Source: Bos javanicus (Eukaryota > Chordata > Mammalia > Artiodactyla > Bovidae). From it: 64,000 bases of DNA. The notes below the pieces were generated by a model. That model ran no database searches. It saw only the letters and a list, made by a program, of their open reading frames with translations, and had not been told where the DNA came from. The stretch is from contig NW_026893838.1 of assembly GCF_032452875.1 (NCBI RefSeq), positions 186,001 to 250,000 of the forward strand, given 5' to 3'. Shown here piece after piece: positions 53,072-64,000 of this stretch. The first letter of the stretch is position 1. The number at the start of each line of letters is the position of its first letter. The translations under genes were made by a program, and so were the position numbers.

Positions 53072-54141
53072 TGATCACGTGACTGAGCATGCACTGTTCA
53101 CATGACTGATCACACACCTATCACGTGACTGATCATGCACTGATCATGTGACTGATCATGCAATGATCACGTAGCTATCTTGTACTGATCACTTGGCTGA
53201 TCATACACTCATCAGGGGACTGATTGTGCACTGATCATGGCGCTATAATGCATTGACTACATGACTCCACATGCACTGATCACGTGGATGATCATGCACT
53301 GATCACGTGACTGACCATGCACTGATCACGTGACTGATAATGCACTGATCACGTGGCTGATCATGCACTGATCACGTGGCGATCATGCACTGCTCACGTC
53401 GCTGATCTGGCAAAGATCACGTAGCTACCATGTACTGGTCACGTGACTGATCATGCACTGATCACGTAATTGATCATGAACTGATCATGTGGCTGATCAT
53501 GCACTGATCACGTGGCTGATCATACACTGATCACGTGACTGATCATGCACTGATCACGTGGCTGATCATGCACTGATCACGTGGCTATCATGCACTACTC
53601 ACGTCGCTGATCTGGCAAAGATCACGTAGCTACAATGTACTGGTCACGTGACTGATCATGCACTGATCACGTAATTGATCATGCACTGATCATGTGGCTG
53701 ATCATGCACTGATCACGTGGCTGATCATACACTGATCACGTGACTGATCATGCACTGATCACCCGGCTGACCATGCACTGATCACGAAGCTGATCATACA
53801 CTGATCACGTGACTGTGCATGCACTGATAACGTGGGTGATCATGCACTGATCACGTGTTTGATCATACACTGATCACGTGGCTGATCATACACTGTTCAT
53901 GTGCATGATCATGCACTAAATATGTTGCGGATCATGCACTGATCACGTAGCTGATCATACACTGATCACCTGGCTGATCATACTCTGATCACCTGTCTGA
54001 TCAGGCACTGATCACGTGGCTGATCATACTCTGAACACGAAGCTGATCATACACTGATCACGTGACTGCATGCACTGATCAATTGACTGCCCATGCAGTG
54101 ATCACATGGATGATCATACACTGATCACGTAACTGATCATG

Positions 54142-57100
54142 CACTAAAAAAATGGCTGATCAAGCCCTGATCACATGACTGATCATGCACTGTTCACGAA
54201 GCTGATCATACAATGATCACGTGACTGTGCATGCACTGATCACTTGGCTGATCATGCACAGATCACATGGCTATCATGCACTGATCACTTGATTGTGCAT
54301 GCACTAATCACGTGGCTGATCATGCATTTATCACGTGGCTGATCATGCACTAATCACAAGGGTGATCATGAACTGATCACGTGACTTAGCATGCTGTGAT
54401 CTCGTGTCTGAATGGTGCTGATCATGTGACTAATCAAGAACTGATCACGTGGCTATCATGCACTGATCACGTGGCTGATCATGCACTGATCACGTGGCTA
54501 TCATGCACTGATCACTTGATTGTGCATGCAATAATCACGTGGATGATCATGCATGTATCACGTGGCTGATCATGCACTAATCACAAGGGTGATCATGAAC
54601 TGATCACGTGACTTAGCATGCTGTGATCTCGGGTCTGAGTGGTGCTAATCATGTGACTAATCAAGAACTGATCACGTGGCTATCATGCACAGATCATGTG
54701 CCTCAGGAGGCAATAACCAAAGAGCTGAGCAGGCACGAATCACGCAATCAGCAGGCAATAATCATGGACCTCAGCTGTGATGAATCATGCTGCTCAGCTG
54801 GCAATCATCAAGCAGCTGAATAGGCAGGAATCAGACGGCTCAGCTGGCCATTGTCAAGCAGATGAGCAGGCAGGAATCACGCAGCTCAGCTGGCAATTGT
54901 CAAGCAGCGGAGCAGACAGGAATAACGGAGCTCAGTAGGCCCTGATCACGTGACTGAGCACACACTGATCACGTGACTGATAATGAACTGATCACGTGGC
55001 TATAATGCACTGATCACCTGACTGCGCATGCACTGATCACGTGGCTGATCATACACTGATCACGTGGCTGATCACGCACTGATCACGTGACTGATCATGC
55101 ACTGATCACGTGGCTATCATGCACTGCTCACGTGACTGATCATGCACTGATCACCTAGCTATCATGCATTGATCACTTGGCTATCATGCACTGATCACGT
55201 GGCTGATCATGCACTGATCACGTAGCTGATCATACACTGATCACGGGACTGTGCATGCACTGATCACGTGGCTGATCATGCACTGATCACGTGGCTGATC
55301 ATGCAATGATCACGTGGCTATCATGCACTGATCACGTGACTGATCATGCACTGTTCACTGGCCTGATCATGCACTGATCCCGTGGCTGATCATGCAATGA
55401 TCACGAAGCTGATCATACACTGATCACGTGACTCTGCCTGCTGTGTGGCTGATCATGCACTGATCACGTGGCTGATCATACACTGATCACGACGCTGATC
55501 ATGCACTGATCACGGTGCGGATCATGCACTGATCACGTGGCTGATCATACACTGATCACGTGGCTGTTCATGCACTGATCACGTGGCTGACCATACACTT
55601 ATCAAATTACTGATAATGCACTGATCACGTGGCTGATAATGCACTGATCACGTGGCTGATCATGCACTGATCCCGTGGCTGATCATACACTGATCACATG
55701 GCTGATCATGCACTGATCACGTGTCTGATCATCCACTGATTTGAAGCTGATCATAGACTGATCACGTGATTCATGCACTGATCCCGGGGCTGATCATGCA
55801 CATATCAAGTGGCTGATCAAGCACTGGTCACGTGACTGATCATTCACTGATCACGTGACTGATCATGCACTGATCACGTGACTGATCATGCACTGATCAC
55901 CTGGCTGATCATGCACTAATCACGTAGCTGATCATATACTGATCACGTGACTGTGCATGCACTGATAACTTGGCTGATCATGCCCTGATCACGAGGCTGA
56001 TCATGCACTGATCACATGGCTGGTCATGCACTGATCACGTGCCTGATCGTGCACTGATCACGTGGCGGAACATGCACTATTCACGTGGCTGATCATGCAC
56101 TGATCACGTGGCTGACCATGCACTGATCACGTGGCTGATCATGCACTGATCACGCGACTGATCATGCACTGATCACGTTGCTATCATGCACTGATCACGT
56201 GACTGATCATGCACTGATCACGTAGCTGTTCATGCAGTGATTACGTGGCTATCATGCACTGATCACGTGGCTGATCATGCACTGATCACATGACTGATCA
56301 TGCACTGATCACGTAGCTATAATGCACTGATCACATGGCTGCGCATGCCATGATCACGTGACTGATCATGCACTGATCACGTGGCTATCATGCACTGATA
56401 ACGTGGCTGATCATGCAGTGATCACGTGGCTGAGTATGCACTGATCACGTAGCTATCATGCACTGATCACATGACAGCTCATGCAATGATCGCGTGACTG
56501 ATCATGCACTGATCACGTGGCTATCATGCACTGATCACGTGGCTGATCATACATTGATCACCTAACTAATCATGCACTCATCCCGGGCGGTCTTGCACTG
56601 ATCACGTGGCTGATCATGCAGTGATAACGTAGCTATCATGCACTGATCACGTGACTGCGCATGCACTGTTCACGTGGATATCATACACTGGACACGTGGC
56701 AGATCATGCACTGATCACGTGACTGATCATGCACTGATCACGTGACTGCACATGCACTGATCATGTAACTGTAGGCACTGATCACATGGCTATCATGCAC
56801 TGATCACGTGGCTGATCATGCACTGATCACGTGACTGATCATGCACTGATCACGTAGCTATCATGCATTGATCACTTGGCTATCATGCACTGATCACGTG
56901 GCTGATCATACACTGATCACGTGGCTGATCATGCACTAATCACGTTGCTTATCATGCACTGATCACGTGGCTATCATGCACTGATCACGTGGCTGATCAT
57001 GCACTGCTCACGTGGCTGATCGTGCACTGATCACGTGGCTGATCATGCACTAATCACGTGCCTTATCCTGCAATGATCAGGTGGCTATCATGCACTGATC

Positions 57101-58717
57101 ACGTGGCTGATCATACACTGATCACGTGACTGCGCATGCACTGATCACGTGGCTGATCATGCACTGATCACGTGGCTGATCATGCACTGATCAGCTGGCT
57201 ATCATACACTGATCACGTGACTGATCATGCACTCTTCACGTGGCTGATCATGCACTGATCACGTGGCTGATCATGCACTGATTACGAAGCTGATCATACA
57301 CTGATCACGTGACTGTGCATGCACTGATAACTTGGCTGGTATGCACTAATCCCGTGGCTGATCATGCACTAATCACGTTGCCGATCATGCACTGATCACG
57401 TGACTGATCATGCACTGATCAGGTGCCTATCAGGCACTGATCACGTGGCTGATCATACACTGATCACGTGACTGATCATGCACTGATCACGTGGCTATCA
57501 TGCACTGATCACGTGGCTGATCATGCACTGATCACGTGATTGAACATGCACTGAAGACGTGACTGATCCTGCACTGATCACATGGCTATCATGCACTGAT
57601 CACGTGACTGCGCATCCACTGATCTCGAGGCTGATCATACACTGATCACGTGGCTGATCATGCACTGATTACATGACTGACCATACAGTGATCACGTGTC
57701 TGAATATTGCTGATCATGTTATTGATCATGTGCTGATCAGGTGTGTATCATGCACTGATCACCTGACTGCGCATGCACTGACCATGTAACTGTAGGCAAT
57801 TATCACATGGCTATCATGCACTGATCACGTGGATGATCATGCACTGACCATGCACTGATCACGTAGCTATCATGCATTGATCACTTGGCTGTCATGCACT
57901 GATCACGTGGCTGATCATACACTGATCACGTGACTGCACATGCACTGATGACATGGCTGATCATACAGTGATCACGTGGCTGATCACGCACTGATCATGT
58001 GGTTGATCATGCACTAATCACGTTGCTGATCATGCACTGATCAGGTGGCTATCATGCACTGCTTACGAGGCTGATCATGCACTGATCACATGGCAATCAT
58101 GCACTGATCACGTGTCTTATCATACACTGATCATTGACTGATCATGCACTGATCACGTGCCTGATCATTCACTGATCACCTGGCTGATCATGCACTGATC
58201 ACGAAGCTGATCATACACTGATCACGTGACTGCATGCACTGATCATTTCGATGATCATGCATTGATCAAGGGGCTGATCATGCACTGACCACGTGGCTGA
58301 TCCTACAATGATCACGTGACTGATCATGCACTGATCACGAGGCTGACCATGCACTGATCACGAAGCTGATCATACACTGATCACGTGACTGTGCATGCAC
58401 TGATAACATGGGTGATCATGCACTGATCACGTGTTTGATCATGCACTGATCACGTGGCTGATCATACACTGTTCATGTGCCTGATCATGCACTAAATATG
58501 TTGCGGATCATGCACTGATCACATAGCTGATCATACACTGATCACCTGGCTGATCATACTCTGATCACCTGGCTGATCAGACACTGATCACGTGGCTGAT
58601 CATACTCTGAACACGAAGCTGATCATACACTGATCACGTGACTGCATGCACTGATCAATTGACTGCCCATGCACTGATCACGTGGATGATCATGCGCTGA
58701 TCATGTGACTGATCATG
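54142..58717. repeat. Domain IV higher-order unit 4 (4,576 bp)
   Basis: Same order as unit 2. Between about 54,950 and 57,600 many positions match the 23-bp consensus where unit 2 carries private variants. Confidence 0.82.
54698..54942. repeat. B3 block (245 bp)
   Basis: B3 preceded by GATCATGTGCC, the same left context as the LTR junctions, where other B3 blocks have GATGATGTGCC. Confidence 0.88.
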
Positions 58718-61700
58718 CACTAAAAAAATGGCTGATCAAGCCCTGATCACATGACTGATCATGCACTGTTCACGAAGCTGATCATACAATGATCACGTGA
58801 CTGTGCATGCACTGATCACTTGGCTGATCATGCACAGATCACATGGCTATCATGCACTGATCACTTGATTGTGCATGCAATAATCACGTGGATGATCATG
58901 CATTTATCACGTGGCTGATCATGCACTAATCACAAGGGTGATCATGAACTGATCACGTGACTTAGCATGCTGTGATCTCGTGTCTGAATGGTGCTGATCA
59001 TGTGACTAATCAAGAACTGATCACGTGGCTATCATGCACTGATCACGTGGCTGATCATACACTGATCACGTGGCTATCATGCACTGATCACTTGATTGTG
59101 CATGCAATAATCACGTGGATGATCATGCATGTATCACCTGGCTGATCATGGGTGTATCACCTGATCACAAGGGTGATCATGAACTGATCACGTGACTTAG
59201 CATGCTGTGATCTCGGGTCTGAGTGGTGCTAATCATGTGACTAATCAAGAACTGATCACGTGGCTCTCATGCACTGATGATGTGCCTCAGGAGGCAATAA
59301 CCAAAGAGCTGAGCAGGCACGAATCACGCAATCAGCAGGCAATAATCATGGACCTCAGCTGTGATGAATCATGCTGCTCAGCTGGCAATCATCAAGCAGC
59401 TGAATAGGCAGGAATCAGACGGCTCAGCTGGCCATTGTCAAGCAGATGAGCAGGCAGGAATCACGCAGCTCAGCTGGCAATTGTCAAGCAGCGGAGCAGA
59501 CAGGAAAAACGGAGCTCAGTAGGCCCTGATCACGTGACTGAGCACACACTGATCACGTGACTGATAAAGAACTGATCACGAGGCTATAATGCACTGATCA
59601 CCTGACTGCGCATGCACTGATCATGTGGATGATCATACACTGATCACGTGGCTGATCACGCAATGATCACGTGACTGATCATGCACTGATCACGTGGCTA
59701 TCATGCACTGCTCACATGACTGAGCATGCACTGATCACGTAGCTATCATGCATTGATCACTTGGCTATCATGCACTAATCACGTGGCTGATCATGCACTG
59801 ATCACGGGACTGTGCATGCACTGATCACGTGGCTGATCATGCACTGATCACGTGGCTGATCATGCAATGATAACCTGGCTATCATACACTGATCACGTGA
59901 CTGATCATGCACTCTTCACTGGCCTGATCATGCACTGATCCCGTGGCTGATCATGCAATGATCAGGAAGCTGATCATACACTGATCACGTGACTCTGCCT
60001 GCTGTGTGGCTGATCATGCACTGATCACGTGGCTGATCATACACTGATCACGTCGCTGATCATGCACTGATCACGGTGCGGATCATGAACTGATCACGTG
60101 GCTGATCAAACACTGATCACGTGGCTGTTCATGCACTGATCACGTGGCTGATCATACACTTATCAATTTACTGATAATGCACTGATCACGTGCCTGATTA
60201 TGCACTGATCACGAAGCTGACCATACACTGATCACCTGGCTGATCATACACTGATCACGTGGCTGATCATGCACTGATAACGTGTCTGATCATCCACTGA
60301 TTTGAAGCTGATCACAGACTGATCACGTGATTCATGCACTGATCACGGGGCTGATCATGCACATATCAAGTGGCTGATCAAGCACTGATCACGTGACTGA
60401 TCATTCACTGATCACGTGACTGATCATGCACTGATCTGGTGGCTATCATGCATTGATCACGTGATTGGTCATACACAGATCACGTGACTGATCATGCACT
60501 GATCACGTGACTGCACATGCACTGATCATGTAAATGTAGGCAATGATCACATGGCTATCATGCACTGATCACGTGGCTGATCATGCACTGATCATGAGAC
60601 TGAGCATGCACTGATCACGTAGCTATCATGCATTGATCAATTGGCTATCATGCACTGATCACGTGGCTGATCATACACTGATCACGTGGCTGATCATGCA
60701 CTAATCACGTTGCTTATCATGCACTGATCAGGTGGCTATCATGCACTGATCACGTGGCTGATCATGCACTGCTCACATGGCTGATCGTACACTGATCACG
60801 TGGCTGATCATGCACTAATCACGTTCCTTATCCTGCAATGATCAGGTTGCTATCATGCACTGATCACATGGCTGATCATACACTGATCAGGTGACTGCGC
60901 ATGCACTGATCACATGACTGATCATGCACTGATCATGTGGCTGATCATGCACTGATAAGCTGGCTATCATACACTGATCAGGTGACTGATCATGCACTCT
61001 TCACGTGCCTGATCATGCACTGATCACGTGGCTGATCATGCACTGATTACGAAGCTGATCATACACTGATCACGTGACTGTGCATGCACTGATAACTTGG
61101 CTGGTATGCACTAATCCCGTGGCTGATCATGCACTAATCACATTGCCGATCATGCACTGATCACGTGACTGATCATGCACTGATCTGGTGCCTATCAGGC
61201 ATTGATCCCGTGGTTGATCATACACTGATCACATGACTGATCATGCACTGATCACCTGGCTATCATGCACTGATCACGTAGCTGATCATGCACTGATCAA
61301 GTGATTGAACATGCACTGAAGACGTGACTGATCCTGCACTAATCACATGGCTATCATGCACTGATCATGTGACTGCGCATCCACTGATCTCGAGGATGAT
61401 CGTACACTGATCACGTGGCTGATCAGGAACTGATTACATGACTGACCATACAGTGATCACGTGTCTGAATATTGCTGATCATGTTATTGATCATGTGCTG
61501 ATCAGGTGTGTATCATGCACTGATCACCTGACTGCGCATGCACTGACCATGTAACTGTAGGCAATTATCACATGGCTATCATGCAGTGATCACGTGGATG
61601 ATCATGCACTGACCATGCACTGATCACGTAGCTATCATGCATTGATCACTTGGCTGTCATGCACTGATCACGTGGCTGATCATACACTGATCACGTGACT

Positions 61701-62482
61701 GCACATGCACTGATGACATGGCTGATCATACAGTGATCACGTGGCTGATCACGCACGGATCATGTGGTTGATCATGCACTAATCACGTTGCTGATCATGC
61801 ACTGATCAGGTGGCTATCATGCACTGCTTACGAGGCTGATCATGCACTGATCACATGGCAATCATGCACTGATCACGTGTCTTATCATACACTGATCATT
61901 GACTGATCATGCACTGATCACGTGCCTGATCATTCACTGATCACCTGGCTGATCATGCACTGATCACGAAGCTGATCATACACTGATCACGTGACTGCAT
62001 GCACTGATCATTTCGATGATCATGCATTGATCAAGGGGCTGATCATGCACTGACCACGTGGCTGATCCTACAATGATCACGTGACTGATCATGCACTGAT
62101 CACGAGGCTGACCATGCACTGATCACGAAGCTGATCATACACTGATCACGTGACTGTGCATGCACTGATAACATGGGTGATCATGCACTGATCACGTGTT
62201 TGATCATGCACTGATCACGTGGCTGATCATACACTGTTCATGTGCCTGATCATGCACTAAATATGTTGCGGATCATGCACTGATCACGTAGCTGATCATA
62301 CACTGATCACCTGGCTGATCATACTCTGATCACCTGGCTGATCAGACACTGATCACGTGGCTGATCATACTCTGAACACGAAGCTGATCATACACTGATC
62401 ACGTGACTGCATGCACTGATCAATTGACTGCCCATGCACTGATCACGTGGATGATCATGCGCTGATCATGTGACTGATCATG
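58718..62482. repeat. Domain IV higher-order unit 5 (3,765 bp), internally deleted
   Basis: Follows units 2 and 4 through B3 (59,282) to about 60,430. There it jumps forward by roughly 0.8 kb relative to them, joining at GATCATGCACTGATC, and then continues in register. Confidence 0.8.
59282..59526. repeat. B3 block (245 bp), last B block in the window
   Basis: B3, 4,584 bp after the previous one. No B block is seen in the remaining 4.5 kb. Confidence 0.88.
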
Positions 62483-64000
62483 CACTAAAAAAATGGCTGA
62501 TCAAGCCCTGATCACATGACTGATCATGCACTGTTCACGAAGCTGATCATACAATGATCACGTGACTGTGCATGCACTGATCACTTGGCTGATCATGCAC
62601 AGATCACATGGCTATCATGCACTGATCACTTGATTGTGCATGCAATAATCACGTGGATGATCATGCATTTATCACGTGGCTGATCATGCACTAATCACAA
62701 GGGTGATCATGAACTGATCACGTGACTTAGCATGCTGTGATCTCGTGTCTGAATGGTGCTGATCATGTGACTAATCAAGAACTGATCACGTGGCTATCAT
62801 GCACTGATCACGTGGCTGATCATACACTGATCACGTGGCTGATCATGCACTGATCACGTGGCTGATCATGCACTGATCATGAGACTGAGCATGCACTGAT
62901 CACGTAGCTATCATGCATTGATCAATTGGCTATCATGCACTGATCACGTGGCTGATCATACACTGATCACGTGGCTGATCATGCACTAATCACGTTGCTT
63001 AGCATGCACTGATCAGGTGGCTATCATGCACTGATCACGTGGCTGATCATGCACTGCTCACATGGCTGATCGTACACTGATCACGTGGCTGATCATGCAC
63101 TAATCACGTTCCTTATCCTGCAATGATCAGGTTGCTATCATGCACTGATCAAGCATGGCTGATCATAGGCACTGATCAGACTGCGCAGCTGGCCACTGTA
63201 TTCACATCACTGACTGATCATGCAGATCATGTGGCAATTGATCATGCACTGATAAGCTGACACCGATCAGGGAGATCGCAGGCACTCTTCACGTGCCTGA
63301 TCATGCACTGATCACGTGGCTGATCATGCACTGATCACGTGGCTGATCATACACTGATCACGTGGCTGATCATGCACTAATCACGTTGCTTATCATGCAC
63401 TAATCCGGTGGCTGATCATGCACTGATCACGTGGCTGATCATGCACTGCTCACATGGCTGATCGTACACTGATCACGTGGCTGATCAGGCACTAATCCCG
63501 TGCCTTATCCTACAATGATCAGGTTGCTATCATGCACTGATCACATGGCTGATCATACACTGATCAGGTGACTGCGCATGCACTGATCACATGACTGAAC
63601 ATGCACTGAACATGTGGCTGATCATGCACTAATAAGCTGGCTATCATGCACTGATCAGGTGACTGCGCATGCACTGTTCTCGTGCCTGATCGTGCACTGA
63701 TCACGTGGCTGATCAGGCACTGAACATGAAGCTGACCATACAGTGATCACGTGACTCTGATTGCTGTGTTATTGATCATGCACTGATAACTTGGCTGGTC
63801 ATGCACTAATCACGTGACTGCTCATGCACTAACCACGTAGCCGATCAGGCAATTATCACGTGACTGATCATGCACTGATCTGGTGCCTGACCAGGCATTG
63901 ATCCCGTGGTTGATCATACACTGATCACTTGGCTGATCATGCACTGATCACCTGGCTGATCATGCACTGATCACGTGGCTGATCATGCACTGATGACGTG
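62483..64000. repeat. Domain IV higher-order unit 6, rearranged and partial
   Basis: After the A7 landmark it follows the usual order to about 62,840, then skips the B3 region and joins sequence equivalent to 60,570. It includes a 391-bp step repeat (62,984 to 63,375) and an indel-rich segment at 63,130-63,286. Confidence 0.75.
63130..63286. other. Indel-rich, locally scrambled satellite segment
   Basis: Aligned by eye with its paralogue at 60,845-60,994, it shows many short insertions and deletions (GATCAAGCATGGC, CATAGGCACTG, GCGCAGCTGGCCACTG, CACCGATCAGGGAGATCG) within 150 bp, while both flanks are clean. No other stretch in the window looks like this. Confidence 0.7.

Larger units (their letters stand above)
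49620..54141. repeat. Domain IV higher-order unit 3 (4,522 bp), chimeric
   Basis: Starts like unit 2 with B3 at 50,176. From about 51,030 it switches to Domain III-like sequence with two B2 blocks, then returns to the unit-1 pattern before the next landmark. Confidence 0.82.
39911..64000. repeat. Domain IV: 23-bp satellite with ~4.0-4.6-kb higher-order repeat
   Basis: A unique landmark, CACTAAAAAAATGGCTGATC, occurs once per unit at 40,981, 44,999, 49,620, 54,142, 58,718 and 62,483, giving unit lengths of 4,018, 4,621, 4,522, 4,576 and 3,765 bp. Units up to 59.5 kb also carry one B3 block 556-1,415 bp after the landmark. Between landmarks the sequence is A-type 22-23 bp units, more diverged than in Domain I: TCACGAAGCTG, TCACCTGGCTG and GTGACTGTGCATG are frequent local variants. 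No gene is visible. Confidence 0.9.

Noticed and set aside
930..59407. Recurring open frames of about 60-77 codons over the B blocks
   Set aside because: They recur because the blocks are copies. They begin and end in satellite, have no family resemblance, and lengths follow block indels rather than codon constraint.
1..64000. CRISPR-like regular short repeats
   Set aside because: Repeats are directly adjacent with no unique spacers, and a eukaryotic LTR is present.
1..64000. GATC-rich region resembling a bacterial origin or Dam-regulated region
   Set aside because: GATC is part of the 23-bp unit and repeats for 64 kb without DnaA-box-like or gene context.
1..64000. CENP-B box
   Set aside because: Reading by eye, candidates such as TTCGGGCACTG in Domain II lack the required A and CGGG spacing. 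A motif scan would be needed to exclude degenerate forms.
1..64000. tRNA, rRNA or other structured RNA genes
   Set aside because: Nothing outside the satellite and LTR sequence is present. The short palindromes (TGATCA, CACGTG) are part of the unit.

Overview
The window is satellite DNA from end to end, with no protein-coding gene, tRNA or rRNA that I can support. The basic unit is 23 bp: a 12-mer GATCACGTGACT followed by a related 11-mer GATCATGCACT. A common 22-bp variant lacks the G before ATCATG. From memory this matches the 23-bp (12+11) prototype of the bovine 1.706 g/ml satellite (satellite III), including its patchwork of two diverged 23-bp families. The most likely source is a bovid (Bos or a relative) centromeric or pericentromeric array. 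That assignment rests on recall of the family, not on a search.

Two sequence types alternate. Type A is the GATCACGTG-rich array described above. Type B blocks (about 194-245 bp) are eight to ten diverged 23-bp units in a 46-bp dimeric pattern, with halves beginning GGCAATTGTCAAGC and GGCAGGAATCACGC and with PvuII sites (CAGCTG) at many unit borders. I find 38 B blocks in five subtypes: B1, B1 hybrid, B2, B3 and the LTR-linked B4.

The layout has four higher-order domains. Domain I (1-16,093) has a unit of about 3.24 kb carrying one B1 and one B2 block. Domain II (16,094-22,099) is a tandem array of a 1.2-1.4 kb unit. Each unit contains a ~600-bp retroviral LTR (TG...CA with 7-bp inverted ends, TATA box), an 18-nt tRNA-Lys-type primer binding site, a B4 block and a linker of a distinct A subfamily. 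Domain III (22,100-39,910) has a unit of about 6.29 kb with alternating B1 and B2 blocks. Domain IV (39,911-64,000) has a unit of 4.0-4.6 kb (one copy 3.8 kb) marked by an A7 run and a B3 block.

The most interesting part is Domain II. Five copies of an LTR plus primer binding site, with no gag, pol or env and no second LTR, have become part of a satellite higher-order repeat. The captured piece begins at the LTR terminus and ends at the last primer-binding-site base. Elsewhere in the window the same A/B boundary occurs without the element, so filled and empty versions can be compared. The captured piece has the extent expected of plus-strand strong-stop DNA from reverse transcription. Each LTR has a core promoter pointing into satellite DNA.

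Other points of note are patches and junctions that record unequal exchange (near 28.9, 38.5, 51.0, 60.4 and 62.85 kb), stretches unusually close to consensus (3.8-5.1, 13.7-14.8 and 55.0-57.6 kb), and an indel-rich 150-bp segment at 63.13-63.29 kb that may be an assembly or base-calling fault. The many short open frames are by-products of the repeats.
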